A stretch of DNA of 64,000 nucleotides, from NCBI GenBank assembly GCA_964035015.1, contig OZ035998.1:37534559-37598558 (forward strand). Direction: 5' to 3'. The notes beneath the pieces were generated by a model that searched no databases, had not been told where the DNA came from, and saw only the letters and a program-made list of their open reading frames with translations. The position numbers and the translations under genes are program-made. This document shows positions 35,401 to 45,285 of this stretch, piece by piece. The stretch comes from Corallium rubrum. Lineage: Eukaryota; Cnidaria; Anthozoa; Scleralcyonacea; Coralliidae. Position 1 is the first letter of the stretch, and each line of letters begins with the position of its first letter.

Positions 35401-38400
35401 TTGATCATCCCTACTGATATACTAAGAAATCTTCAACCAGAACACTTTCACTTTCTTGCACATCACGGACTTAGATTGTAGTCTACGATTGTAGAGCGAT
35501 ATACCTATTTACGGGGGCAGGGGCACCGGAATGAATACTAATTGGGGGGCAACATAACTTCAACCACGTCTTATGATGCAATCAACTCACTAAATACACT
35601 TTACCATGCACTAACTGCTTCACAAGACAAAGGTAAAGTGTATTTGGTTATAGATTGTATCATAAGACGTGGTTGAAGTTATCTTGCCCCCCCCCCCCCC
35701 CCAATTAGTATTCATTCCGGCGCCCCGGTATGGGGGGGGGGGCGATGTCAATATAACAGATTAGTGATCATAGACCAAAAAACAACGCAATAATTTTTCT
35801 GCGTAATACAAATGAGAATGAGTGCTTAGTGCATTCTATTATTTTATTCATATAAGTGTATGTAACGAGTGCATGATTTAGTCTATAGGCTGGTGAGTAG
35901 CAGGGGCTAATTTATTAAATAGAATGATGCGTGTATTTCAACTCCTTTAGCAAATTTTATGCCATTTTAGCCATATTTTTAATAATACTGAGGAAATAAT
36001 ACTGGGGCTTTAGCCTCCTCAGAAATACTGAGGAGGCTAAAGTCCCACTCCCTCCCTTTTGAAGTGGATGGCTCGCCTCAGCCCGTATAAATGTAATTTT
36101 GCAATTTGTAGATATGTAATTTTAGATTTTACGTTGTTTTTTCGCACTTCTCGTGCCTGCTTTAACAATTCTGTGTTGTTCGAGTATTTTGATATACTTA
36201 ATTATTACTTCTATTTACTTAATTAAAAATATGGTATGCACTATAGGTATCAATTTCTTTATTTATATCATTAACATTAGTAACTATTATTACTAGATAA
36301 TTTGTACTCTTTATATATATTTTTTGTGTATTTCTTGAATATATTAGCAGTAATCTCTCAGCCTTGATGCAGCGCGGCAGTGTCTATTCATGTTTCTTCG
36401 TATACAGTGACAGGTTTTGTTGTCCTTACACAGGAACAAGTGTTGTATTCATATGCATATGCTTAGCATTTGCGGAATGTCGTTCTTCGCGCTTCATTCA
36501 ATGGCGTTTTCCGTCAGGTGAATCACGATAAGACGTCGAGACTGCGATCGATAGGAAATCCTATTACCGGCATGATTATAATACTTGTAAAAGTGCTACA
36601 TGCTGAAATATATTTCACTTGGCGATAGTGTACTTGCTCTCAAACCTGCGACAAAGGCGCGTTATCCTTTTATATATAGTGGGCCTTTTAAGTATTTTAT
36701 ACTGGGTAACGTCATGCATGCGATTTTATTCACCAAAGAGAAAGGTCTCGGACTTTAAAGAGTTATACGCGTCAAAATTTGGCGTTGCGTGCGATTATCC
36801 TTAACCTTTAATAAAGCCTGGAGCTTTCCCGTGGAGAGTAAAATCGTCTGGCGTTAATAAAAGTCTTTTTCAGGTCTCAAAAGGTTAATATTCTTATTAT
36901 TACTCAGACAGTATATTGTATTTCTTCAGAACAACTAACTCCCCCCCCCCCCCCCGAAAAGAGAAATAGTTTGTAGCTCATAAAGAATACATTGGTATTT
37001 CTTCAGGACAATTACTCCCCCCCGAAATTTGTATCTCATAATGCTAGAGTATATTGGTATTTCTTCAGAATAACTACCACCCCCCCCCCCCGAAAAGAGA
37101 ATTAGTTTGTACCTCATGGAGTATATAACTACTCCCCCCGGAAAAGAGAAATAGTTTGTACCTTTATAACGCGTCATTTCAATAATTAGCATAAATTAGG
37201 ATAAATTAACATTAGGTTCCGGTTCCAGGTTCCGGTTCCAGGTTCCAGGTTCCTGTATCGTTGTATCGCTGTATCATGAAATAGTACTAGCCATATATTT
37301 AGGGGTTCGAGGTTTTAAAAAAACGAGGTAATCAAACATGATAATTGTGATGGCATACGTAATATACAATATGGGTTTTTACGGGTGGTGACGAGCTGTA
37401 AAAGTAACATACGACCCGTCACGACTCGTACGGGTCGACAACATTTTCGTGGGCTACCTTAGCCACACTGAATATATAATGAGGCTTTTTACGGGTCGTA
37501 ACGACCCGTAAAAGTAGCATACAACCCGTCTCGGCTCGTACGGATCGACAAAATTTCCGTGGGCTACCTTAGTCACAGTGAGCTACCTTAGCCACACTGA
37601 ATATATAATGAGGCTTTTTACGGGTCGTAACGACCCGTAAAAGTACCATACGACCCGCCACGGCTCGTACGGATCGAGAACATTTTCGTGGCCTACCTTG
37701 CATGACCATACTGAATATATAATGAGGCTTTTTACGGGTCGTAACGACCCGTAAAAGTAAGATACGAGCCGTAACGACTCGTACGGATCGACAAAATTGT
37801 CGTCGCGTACGTTTTCCGGTGAGGAAGTGAAAACACGGATCGTTATGAAGTATTAACGAGGCGTATACGGACCCGTACGATTGGTAGGAATGGTAGGGGT
37901 CGTACGGTTTTTGGGTGAGGGTGTGACTTGCATTGCGAGGTGGAGTTAATTTGAAATGGACAGCATGAGACGTTTTGACGAACTGAAAATTCAGCTTACG
38001 GGTCGTCAGTGAACCTTTACGACCCGTATGAGTTCGACAGTATTGGACATGTATGGATGACAAAACGAGAGTTTACTGCCACATTTTTTCAGGTTTGTTT
38101 TCATTTTTCTCAAACGTTGTCCATCACGAATAGACAACGGTTGAGTAGCCAATCAGAATGCAGGATTTGTAATAGACGATGGTTGGGTGTATAGTAAGAG
38201 CTGATAGTCAACGAGGCGAAACTGTTGTCGCATCAGTGATTGTTGTAATTGTTGGTTCAACTTCTATAAGGATTGTGCTAAACGTTGCACCATAGACGAA
38301 TTTAATTCGAATTAACTTCGTCGGTAATGCGACGAAAATGCGACGTCGAGTTAAACGTCGAATTTTAGTCGCATTTAATTGTTTTTACTTGGACGCGTGG

Positions 38401-39485
38401 AGCCAGAAAACGTTCGTTGAAAACATGGCGCCGAATTGTTACAGACAGAAGAAAAACATTTAATTCGACGCGACGAAACACGCATTATCGCAGAGTCGGA
38501 CTGGCTTCGTATTAGCGGCGGTGCCATTAAGGAGAGGGGCGCCGTCAGGGTTTCTTTCAGAATAATTTAACAAGGGGTAAAACAGGCAATACCTACTACG
38601 TGTGGGGCTGAGGAGCGCCGAAGGCGCGACCAACTTCTACCCCTGAAAATTTTGAATTTTAGAGTCTCTGAAATAGCATTTCTTGCATTTTGAGGGGGGT
38701 TTGAAAGAATTTTGAAGGATACAAAATACCAAACAAAATATTCAAATATACTCATTTTATATAGGAATACACCATAACATGCAAGGCATATACATCATGA
38801 AGACATGTCGTCATACATGCATGACAAATCAACTCACGTATTGTGTGTACCATTAATTAGGTGACTATTTCATGTCAGGCTGTCAGCTGTGTGAAACGTA
38901 CTAAAATATTATTTAATCGTAATATACTATTAGCTGTACCATACTGATTAAAACGTAAAAGGACTATAAATCCAAAATCGGGTTTTTAAATAGGAATTTC
39001 ACTACATATCAAATATAATATTATACAACGGGAAAGGGGCGCAGTAACGGCATCCTAAGAGGGCGCATGTGCCACATTATCCGTCTGATAACGTATAATC
39101 GAGTTATACGTCGCAGTTTCGTCGAATAAAATTCAAACAATTAAATTCGTCTGAATTAAATTCGTCTATTGTGCGACGTTTAGTGCAGGCCTAACAGTTG
39201 CCAATTGATTACAACAATTACCACTAGTACTCGCGTATCATTAAGTTGTAATTGTTGTAAGACTTGATGATCGCCAACTGCATTACAATAATTACAACTA
39301 CTGAACTACTGTATATGGAAACCAGGCATATTATGCCACTGTCATCAACCATGATAACAAACAAAAATCTAAGTTGCTTCTGCCTTCTATAGAAAATAAA
39401 AAACAAATCTTTTTTCTTTCTTTTTTTTTCTCAGGAATATCATATTTTCCGCGATGCTGAAATACTTGGAATATTCTCCGAATGA
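23477..39485 (+). CDS. HSPE1: 10 kDa heat shock protein, mitochondrial co-chaperonin HSP10 (complete, 5 exons)
   Basis: This is the lid of the HSP60 chamber in the matrix. Exons: 23477-23479 (the ATG alone, then GTAAGA), 25144-25209, 26896-26988, 28127-28216, 39435-39485. All introns are GT-AG and phase 0, giving 100 aa (human 102). Residues 8-13 are LPLFDR, as in the family. The mobile loop is about 22-36, with the HSP60-contacting hydrophobic triplet VLL where human has IML. The roof segment VLLPEYGGTK is near 71-80. The last exon reads EYHIFRDAEILGIFSE then TGA. The family usually has a Lys at the third residue from this end motif (ILGK); here it is Ile, closer to bacterial GroES. An AATAAA is at 39546-39551. 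The final intron is 11.2 kb and full of nested repeats, so the last-exon link is the least certain part. Confidence 0.92.
25324..25756. mobile_element. Foldback MITE, 433 bp (HSPE1 intron 2)
   Basis: The ends AATAGACGACTTTCA and TGAAAGTCGTCTATT are perfect reverse complements. The arms continue for most of the element's length (AAAACAACTGTTTTAGCTGG mirrored), meeting at a loop near 25540 between GGCTTGGCG and CGCCAAGCC. It is non-coding and starts 114 bp downstream of the exon 2 donor. Confidence 0.8.
27466..27562. repeat. Short inverted-repeat element (HSPE1 intron 3)
   Basis: AACCCTTTCACCCCC at the left is mirrored by GGGAGTGAATGGGTTAA at the right, with GCCAGATGATTTTACT inside. The same internal phrase occurs near 33340, 36840 and 42380, so this is a dispersed family. 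Confidence 0.6.
27782..28080. repeat. Dispersed repeat shared with 47282-47520
   Basis: The phrases AATGGAAAATACAAGTTTGA, ATGTTATGCATAGTTAAACA and TTTTCTTGAAGTATGAGTAA occur in the same order near 47282-47520, downstream of the CS stop codon. It is non-coding and lies in HSPE1 intron 3. Confidence 0.7.
28258..28585. repeat. Degenerate tandem repeat of CCCAAAAATTGCCACT type
   Basis: About twenty diverged copies of a 15-18 bp unit (CCAAAAAATTGCCACTCC) begin about 40 bp after the HSPE1 exon 4 donor. A 180-codon open frame through it is made almost wholly of the repeat and is not a gene. Confidence 0.85.
28634..28738. repeat. Perfect-type hairpin (HSPE1 intron 4)
   Basis: ACAATTAGACAACGAGTT and its complement bound the segment; TTGTCTATGAGCGAATAGTC is mirrored inside. 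The arms are about 48 bp with a small loop at AAGGTGAAGCC. Confidence 0.8.
29053..29152 (+). repeat. G-rich tract with many G-runs (HSPE1 intron 4)
   Basis: It contains at least six runs of four or more G, one of fourteen, separated by TGA, TGCAT and TTT. It lies on the strand that is transcribed into HSPE1 RNA. Confidence 0.85.
29160..29665. repeat. 111-bp tandem array carrying a GGGTCGT/ACGACCC palindrome (left arm)
   Basis: About five units are marked by GTGGCTAAGGTAGG near 29167, 29277, 29391, 29500 and 29611. Each unit holds the palindrome ACGGGTCGTTACGACCCGT and ends with TTATATATTCAGTGTGGC. The same unit occurs in reverse orientation at 37375-37800. Confidence 0.9.
29666..32896. repeat. 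3.2-kb minisatellite, unit about 120-125 bp, with higher-order periodicity
   Basis: About 26 units each contain ATTCGAGGTTTTAAAAGAAC, GAGAGATATTTTGGGTTTT and ATAATTGCCATTTGAGATAT. Two main unit types alternate: one with GATATTCTAGCGCGCGTTTG, one with AGCATGATGTTTTAGATTGC. A rare variant with CATATAATCAATATATATTG occurs near 30191, 31437 and 32676, so the array repeats at about 1.24 kb. A single further piece of unit lies at 37293-37345, beyond the inserted transposon. Confidence 0.92.
34105..35481 (+). CDS. Two-exon gene inside the long-TIR transposon; uncharacterised Cys/His-containing protein
   Basis: Exon 1 is 34105-34151 (MSSSRSYADVVSGVK, then GTGAGT). Exon 2 is 34788-35481, entered at a TATATAG acceptor, and the frame then stays open to TAG; about 246 aa in total. 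Residues from about 16 to 55 are five copies of an 8-residue Ser/Asn/Gln repeat (24-bp DNA unit AGCAGCGTAAACCTACAACA...). The C-terminal 110 residues hold CC, VCFGCSQ, PPHDLVIV, YFHFNQSC and HFHFLAHHG, a pattern that could bind zinc. I recall similar Cys-x2-Cys...DLV...C domains in uncharacterised invertebrate proteins but cannot name the family. No DDE transposase, reverse transcriptase or helicase motif is visible. An earlier acceptor near 34707 would give a frame that stops soon after. Confidence 0.65.
35512..35734. repeat. Hairpin element nested in the transposon, 3' of its gene
   Basis: The arms CACCGGAATGAATACTAATT and ATTAGTATTCATTCCGG, and inner AACTTCAACCACGTCTTATG with its complement, fold the whole 223 bp. 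The rest of the transposon interior outside the gene (33719-34104 and 35735-36473) shows no other coding sequence. Confidence 0.75.
37375..37810. repeat. 111-bp palindrome-bearing array in reverse orientation (right arm)
   Basis: Three to four units are marked by CTACCTTAGCCACACTGAAT near 37456 and 37583 and a diverged copy near 37696, each with ACGGGTCGTAACGACCCGT. Read on the minus strand they match the units at 29160-29665. Single diverged pieces continue to about 38060, where AGTATTGGACATG mirrors TGTCCAATACTGT at 28920. Confidence 0.85.
38273..39192. mobile_element. Inverted-repeat element with GACGAATTTAATT ends (HSPE1 intron 4)
   Basis: The left end TGCTAAACGTTGCACCATAG and ATAGACGAATTTAATT are mirrored by AATTAAATTCGTCTAT and TGCGACGTTTAGTGCA on the right. 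TCG-rich internal repeats (GTCGAATTTTAGTCGCA) are also mirrored. A C/G-poor repeat fragment containing GCATTTCTTGCATTTTGAGG is nested near 38660. Non-coding. Confidence 0.65.
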
Positions 39486-39939
39486 AACGTAGAAATTGTC
39501 TTTCGGTTTACAGAATAGTTGACAGAGCGTGCTGCTGAATGACAGAATAAACATCAAGACAAAACTGACAAATATATCTTTTCATGCTTTCAACATTTCA
39601 AGTTGGTTCTTGAAGATATTTATGGCCGCGCTGCTCGCTTTCTTTTGTTGAAATTTTATAACTGACCAGCGAATTTCTGAAATTTATCATTTCTTGCTTT
39701 TTACGCTCTAATTAATGCTAACTGAGACTTGCTTTATTAAATTCCAATACCATCTGAACATGCAGTTGTATGTTTTGTTTATAAAGTAAATAAAAACGCT
39801 GAGATGTTCTATTGATGAGTTCTTATTATACTTTGGCCAATATTAGTATTTTCAGCTTGGACTCAAGTCAAGAGAATATATTTTGTCAGTTGTTTGCTGT
39901 ACAAGCTGTGTTAGTTAGTAATACTCAGAAAAACTCTGA

Positions 39940-40011
39940 GCTCTAAGCGGGACTCGAACCCACAACCTTCTGAATGCTAGCCAGACGCTCTAACCATTGA
40001 ACCACTAGAAC
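39940..40011 (-). tRNA. tRNA-Ala(AGC)-like sequence, left copy
   Basis: A full cloverleaf can be drawn. The acceptor GTTCTAG pairs with TTAGAGC (two wobbles); the D-stem is GTTC/GAGC; the anticodon stem is TCTGG/TCAGA with loop CTAGCAT, giving anticodon AGC; the variable loop is five nt; the T-arm is GTGGG-TTCGAGT-CCCGC. It lacks the G3:U70 pair that defines alanine tRNAs and has T as discriminator base. It sits in a repeat arm, so it is probably a tRNA-derived mobile sequence rather than a working gene. Confidence 0.55.
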
Positions 40012-40521
40012 TCAGATAGCGGAGCAAGGTTATAATTAAGGTATTTATACCTTAATTAACCAACTAAAGCCGGTTTTCCACTAGGCGACTTTTTTCGCGC
40101 GAAGCGACTTTTTCTTTTGTCTCATGAGCTCTGAGCTGGAACTAATCAGAAATCTATTGAATTCGAACAAAAGAAAGTAGCTTCGCGCGAAAAAAATCGC
40201 CTAGTGGAAAACCGTTAAGTAATAGATAAATCCCGAGAACGAGGGATTTATGCTATATAAAGACCCGAGGACGCGAAGCGTCCGAGGGCTTTATATCGCA
40301 TAAATCCCGACGTTCGAGGGATTTATCTATTACTTAATTTATTATTGAGGAGGTTTTCCAACAAAGTGTTGTCTTTTTTTCTACCTTGGACAAAGATTTT
40401 CCTAGTTTTTTTCTTCATTTCTGATCTAATTAGTATTCAAGGGCTTTATGCGATATAAAGCCCTCGAAAGAACAAAGAAAACCGACTCAATAATAAATTA
40501 ATAATAATTAACGCTATCTGA

Positions 40522-40593
40522 GTTCTAGTGGCTCAATGGTTAGAGCGTCTGGCCAGCATTCAGAAGGTTGTGGGTTCGAGTCCCGCTTAGAGC
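40522..40593 (+). tRNA. tRNA-Ala(AGC)-like sequence, right copy
   Basis: Same structure as the left copy in opposite orientation, with three changes: D-stem GCTC (improving pairing with GAGC), anticodon loop CCAGCAT, and discriminator C. The loop change replaces the universal T33 with C, which argues against normal decoding function. Confidence 0.5.
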
Positions 40594-40675
40594 CGGAGTT
40601 TTTCTGAGTATTACTAACTAACACAGCTTGTACAGCAAACAACTGACAATTATTACTAACATCAAGCTGAAATTT

Positions 40676-43080
40676 GCGATTACTTGACGGAAATTTTAGT
40701 GCTATACCTCACGGTTATTAATGTCCAAAACGGAGTGGTTACTGGCAACTGCCTTTAAATTTTATTTCCCTATCCGTGCATGTATAAACACACGCACACA
40801 CAAATGATATAGTTGCTACTCCACGTGACGAACCATACCGAGTAGAGAAAAACTCTACCGGCTCGACCGCGACCTTCGGTTTACTAGTCCGACGCTTTAC
40901 CCACTTCTAATCTCTTCAATACTGTTGTATCAATATATAGAACTGTTTCTCAAATGTTGGAGTTCAGTTCCTCTGCTTGACCAATTCATTTGATGAAGTT
41001 TATTGAACAAATTCCTGCTTTGAATTTCTGCAGGCGGGAGAGTAGTTTTCGACGAACCTCATCAAATCTCGAAATTGGTCAGGCTGAAGAACCGATTAAC
41101 CGAATAGGGTCCATGTCATAGACGCAGGAATTCCTGGGTTGAGACTGCGTTCACACGAGTCCGGTGTAGAAAATAAACGGTAAAATGGTGGTTACGTTCA
41201 CACGAATCCGTCATAATTTAACGACGCTTTGAAGGCGTTCACACGACACCGGAAACTTCTGGTGTATATCCAGTATTTCAAGGCTGTGTGTGTACTGTTT
41301 AAATAGTCATATCTTGTCAAAAGTAAATGAAAACGAGGAGCAATTCAAAGACTATTATCCCCCAAGGTGTATAGTGCATTCTAGGTTTACAATTTTAGTC
41401 TTTCCGTTAGGAACTCACCTTATTGACTTCATCTTCTCCTATTTACACTGCCTAGTCATTGTTGTAATAATGTTATAATTGTTCATTCAAATAGCAGCAC
41501 AAGTTCTTAGCAAAAGCTTTCCGGAGTCGAGAAGACAAATAACTGAGTTTTCCATCGCTGAAAAATACGCCAGCCGTTTGGTTAGGAGCCGAAAATTTAG
41601 GAACTGAGTACTAAAGCGGAGCGAAAAAGTGCCGGATCTTGTGTTCACACGACACCGCCAAGGGTTCCGTTTTCATTTCGCTCCGTCTAGAAATCGTTTT
41701 CAAAACGCTCCGGTTAGAGCGCCGTTTTCACACAATTTCGATCCGGTGCCGTGTGAACGGAACGGCATTTTGTGACTTTCGCGCCGTTTTCAACTCGCTC
41801 CGGACTCGTGTGAACGGGGTCTGAGGCTAGTGTTTGCGTTGGGGCCAAGCTTTCAAGAAGTACCTGGGTTATATAGGACATGAACTTACAACCCTGAATG
41901 GCAATAGTATTTTAGGAACGCTTCTAGCCTTCTGTTGCAACGACAGTAAGACACTCCTCTTCTCGGTATGTTATTGACTCTCGCAATATGTTATTGACTG
42001 CAAATACCAATATCAATCTAAATTTAGCGGAGCTTGTTTCGAACCGCACTTGATGCATGTATATTAGATGACTGCCAAGGAAACCCTGGCGCTCTCATCT
42101 GCATGCGGAAACGTCCAAGAAGGAGCGGTTATATGTTCATGAATCAGCACATAATAGCCGTAACAAAACTTTTTGAGGAAAATTAAAACGATTTGGATGC
42201 TTGCTTTTTCTTTTTGAAGCGCCAACTTTTTTTTTTTAAGTAATTGTACCTCGCTCTTATTATGCATATATGTATAATTTCTAAGCTGAGTCGTTCATTA
42301 AAATTCTTTTTGTTTAACCCTCTACTAATCTATGGCCACAGTTGCTTTTTGTCTACTTATTAATTTTACTCTGGCTATTCGCCAGTTCGATTTTAATTTA
42401 CTCGTCAGGGGTCGGGAGCTCCCAGAAACCTGGCCAATAAAGGGTTAAAAGCATATATAAGACTTATCAAAAGTTAAAGCTAAATTTTCGCTCGCTAACT
42501 GCAACCTTGCGACGTGGACTAACGTTTGAAGGCGTAACTGTAACGATTTTCTAGGAGTATTCGCACGGAGTACACGCACTTCACAAAGTACTTCACAAAG
42601 TACTTCACAAAGCACTTCACAAAGTACTTCACAAAGCACTTGTTGTCAGAAGAGGTTCATTGGATTTGCTTACACTATGCTATTAGCGGCCTGCAATGTA
42701 GTTATTTACAATCCGTGGTTCCCTCTGCTAACGCCAGCGTTGCAGACTAAAATGCTACGGTATATGCAATAATGTCAGTCCCTCCTAGTTTTATGGAGAG
42801 TTTTGACGCACCTCGAAACCATATATATATTTTAAGAGGATAGTCAGATTTTAGAAATTTTTAGAGGAGCTTAATTTATATATAGCCACGATAAAATATA
42901 GGCTAATCGCTAAATCGACAAAACTCCTGATCATGATTCGTTTAAAATTTTGCCAAACGTTTTTTTGACTGATGAATAAGTCACCGTGGGCCTTCGGCAC
43001 GAATCGAGGACAGTCGGGTCGGCGTAAAGTAAAAATATCGTGCATGCATACTACTGATCAACCTTTCGGGTTTTTGGGAG
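40676..43080. other. Intergenic region rich in short repeats
   Basis: No gene is recognised. It includes the MITE at 41150-41826, a 12-bp tandem repeat (CACTTCACAAAG, five copies, 42583-42642) and the dispersed GTTAACGCCAG-type fragment near 42360-42445. All open frames are short and family-less. Confidence 0.5.
41150..41826. mobile_element. MITE with GTTCACACGAGTCCGG ends
   Basis: The left end AGACTGCGTTCACACGAGTC is mirrored by CCGGACTCGTGTGAACGGGG and TCTGA at the right. Inner CACACGACACCG repeats occur on both sides. About 675 bp, non-coding. Confidence 0.7.
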
Positions 43081-43084
43081 TTGC

Positions 43085-43262
43085 ATGGGAGCATCTTCAA
43101 CGCGATATTAAACACGAGAAAGCACGATTCATTTGTTGAATTTCAATATCAACTGCAATCGAACGATAAACACTTGATAAAATACAAGCTGCTGAATCAA
43201 AACTGGTCAGATATATCAAGGACAAAGAGTCTTCAGAAAATAATGAGGAATGAGCGTTCTCG
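43085..43262 (+). repeat. Duplicate of the 5' flank of the cationic/EF-hand gene
   Basis: From CACGAGAAAGCACGATTCAT through ATTTCAATATCAACTGCAAT and TCAGATATATCAAGGACAAA to GAATGAG, this stretch matches 45045-45200 with few changes. That later copy leads straight into the TATA box at 45211. Here the match ends before the TATA box and no coding sequence follows, so it looks like a severed promoter copy. Confidence 0.75.
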
Positions 43263-43555
43263 GTATTTAAGAAATGGTTAATGTTTTGGCGTGCTCCATC
43301 GAGTTATGGCAGGCGCGCAACGAGAGGGGGGTCAGAGGGTGCGACCGACCCCCTTTTTGGGGGTGCGAGGGAAATCTTGGACGTCAAAAATTACTTCTAC
43401 TCTCTGACGCCTAAAACATGCGATTTAAAACCATCATTACTTGGGTCAAAAGTATCTTCAATGCAGGAAATGCCATTTTACAGACCCAAAGTTCAAAAAT
43501 TTCCCCGGGGGCATACCCCGGACGAGCACTTTGTTTACTCCATATAAACCCGGAC

Positions 43556-43776
43556 CACAGAATAAAGACTATACAGAAGGGCCACTCGGGTCGGAACCTT
43601 TGAAGTTTTTGTCTCCGCGCATGTCGCATTACGCATGTTGCTCAGCCAGTAAACTGCATGTTCTGGCCAATAGGCACGCTGAACTGGCTGTCCTAGCCAG
43701 TAAACTGCATATTTTTGCATAAAAATACGAGGACACGTACCGCTAAGTGGCCCTTCTGTATAGTCTTTATTCTGTG
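43556..43776. mobile_element. Small inverted-repeat element nested in another repeat
   Basis: The ends CACAGAATAAAGACTATACA and its complement form an approximately 30-bp inverted repeat (through GAAGGGCCACT). The flanks CCCGGAC match on both sides (7 of 8 bp), consistent with an 8-bp target duplication. GCCAGTAAACTGCAT is repeated inside. Confidence 0.7.
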
Positions 43777-44027
43777 CCCCGGACCCCCCTAGATTTGTGT
43801 CACTAAGCTTTGTCCTAAAAACAACCCCCCTTTCAAAAATCCTGGTTGCGCCCCTTGAGTTATGGATGCTCTTGGGAAGTTCGAGGCGTAGCCGAGAACA
43901 ACTCTAGATTTTTGAGTGCTCTCCAACTTCCCAAGTGCATCCATAACTCTATATATACATATACATATATATATAGGTCCCGAGGGGTCAATATATGACT
44001 TATATCCCAAGTTCGAGGTATATAATA

Positions 44028-44880
44028 CTAAAACTCTTAGATGGTTAAAAATAATATAAAACTCTTAGATGGTTAAATGAGTTCGCAAGCGTAATTCGGT
44101 AGACGTTGAAATGTCTCCCAAAGCGCCACGCGGTCGGCAATGATTAATGGTTGTTTTTGTATTTTTGAAACAGTGCTTCGGACAAAAACCGTGCCGAAAT
44201 AGTGCCTTTTTCAGAGTATGCCAGACCCGAAAACCGAGGTCTATTTCAACGCTTCGAAACATCAGTTCAACGATGTTACAATCAATAAAAAACGAAACTT
44301 GAATATCTATTTAATACATTGGAAATTCGACAAATTCTAATGAACTTTCGCGTGCTGGCTTTCGGACTTTCTCTCCTCATTGTTTTGACACCATACCTGT
44401 AAGTTTAAGAATATATGCAGCTCAGCACATGAGTGCACTTAACTGAGTGCATATGGCTATCAGACTATTCCACGTTATGCGATAGTTATGTCAAAATAAT
44501 GAAAGATAAAGTCCGAAAGCCAGCACGCGGAAGTGCATTAGAATTTCAATTTTGTCAGTGGTCATGGTCAATCATGGTCATACCGAATTTACAATTTATT
44601 AAATTGATGTTCATGTTTCGTTTTTTATTGATTGTAACATCGTTGAGCTGATGTTTGATGTTTCGAAGCGTTGAAATAGGTTTTCGGGTGTGGCATACTC
44701 TGAAAAAGGCACTATTTCGGCATGGGTTTTTCTCCGAAGCACTGTTTCAAAAATAGAAAAACACCATTAAGCATTGCCGACCGCGATTAACATTTCAATG
44801 GCGCTTTGGGAGATATATGTCAACGTCTATCGAACGCTTGCGAACTCACTTAATCATGTAAGAGTTTTATTGTTAGTTTC
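44028..44880. mobile_element. Foldback element with about 250-bp arms
   Basis: The left arm (44040-44290; AAAACTCTTAGATGGTTAA, GAGTTCGCAAGCG, GCTTCGAAACATCAG) is mirrored by 44610-44880. An inner pair (GCGTGCTGGCTTTCGGACTT and its complement near 44513) pairs as well. The first 27 bp of the left end are present twice in tandem. No gene. Confidence 0.75.
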
Positions 44881-45210
44881 GAAACAAGTTTCAATATACA
44901 TTTCGAACTTGGTTTGAGAAGTATTTTAAAGGATTTCACAAGGGGGCATCTGGTGCATCCGGTATTCCTCATTTGGAAATTATAGTTTACTGGCATCAAT
45001 ACTAGATTCACGATTTTTTCGTCGTAGTGCCACTTTAACGGGATGTCAAACACGAAAAAGCACGAATCATTTGTTGGATTTCAATATCAACTGCAATCGA
45101 AACTATAAACACTTGATAAAATACAAGCAAGCTGCTGAATCAAAACTGGTCAGATATATCAAGGACAAAGGGTCTTCAGAAAAGAATGAGGAATGAGTGT
45201 TATCGGCGTA

Positions 45211-45221
45211 ATATATAAAAG
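45211..45221 (+). promoter_or_regulatory. TATA box of the cationic/EF-hand gene
   Basis: ATATATAAAAG lies 65-75 bp upstream of the ATG at 45286, a typical distance for a TATA box with a leader of about 35-45 nt. Confidence 0.65.
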
Positions 45222-45285
45222 ACGCTACTGCGCTACTTCGCTGGCATTCTAAACTGAGAAAACACCTTGTGCAGAAATCGTAAAG

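Larger units (their letters stand above)
32897..37292. mobile_element. 4.4-kb transposon with about 0.8-kb terminal inverted repeats
   Basis: The left end begins GGCTAGTACTATTTCATGAT and the right end is its complement. The arms (about 32897-33718 and 36474-37292) correspond throughout, including mirrored AGGAACCTGG repeats, the CGGGGGG-containing tandem block, and CCTATCGATCGCAGTCTCGA. The flanking 9 bp ATATATTTA is present on both sides (32888-32896 and 37293-37301) and is interpreted as a target duplication, although the phrase is also part of the minisatellite unit. The only sizeable gene inside is at 34105-35481, which does not look like a known transposase. Long arms with a duplication of 8-9 bp recall Mutator-like elements; this class assignment is a guess. 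Confidence 0.85.
39850..40675. mobile_element. Foldback element whose two arms each carry a tRNA-Ala-like sequence
   Basis: The arms of about 160 bp (TGTCAGTTGTTTGCTGTACA on the left, its complement on the right) are inverted copies, and each contains the 72-nt tRNA-like sequence listed separately. The interior is itself a series of hairpins: 40070-40218 (CCACTAGGCGAC mirrored, CGCGCGAAGC centre) and 40219-40345 (AGTAATAGATAAATCCCGA mirrored). Confidence 0.75.
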
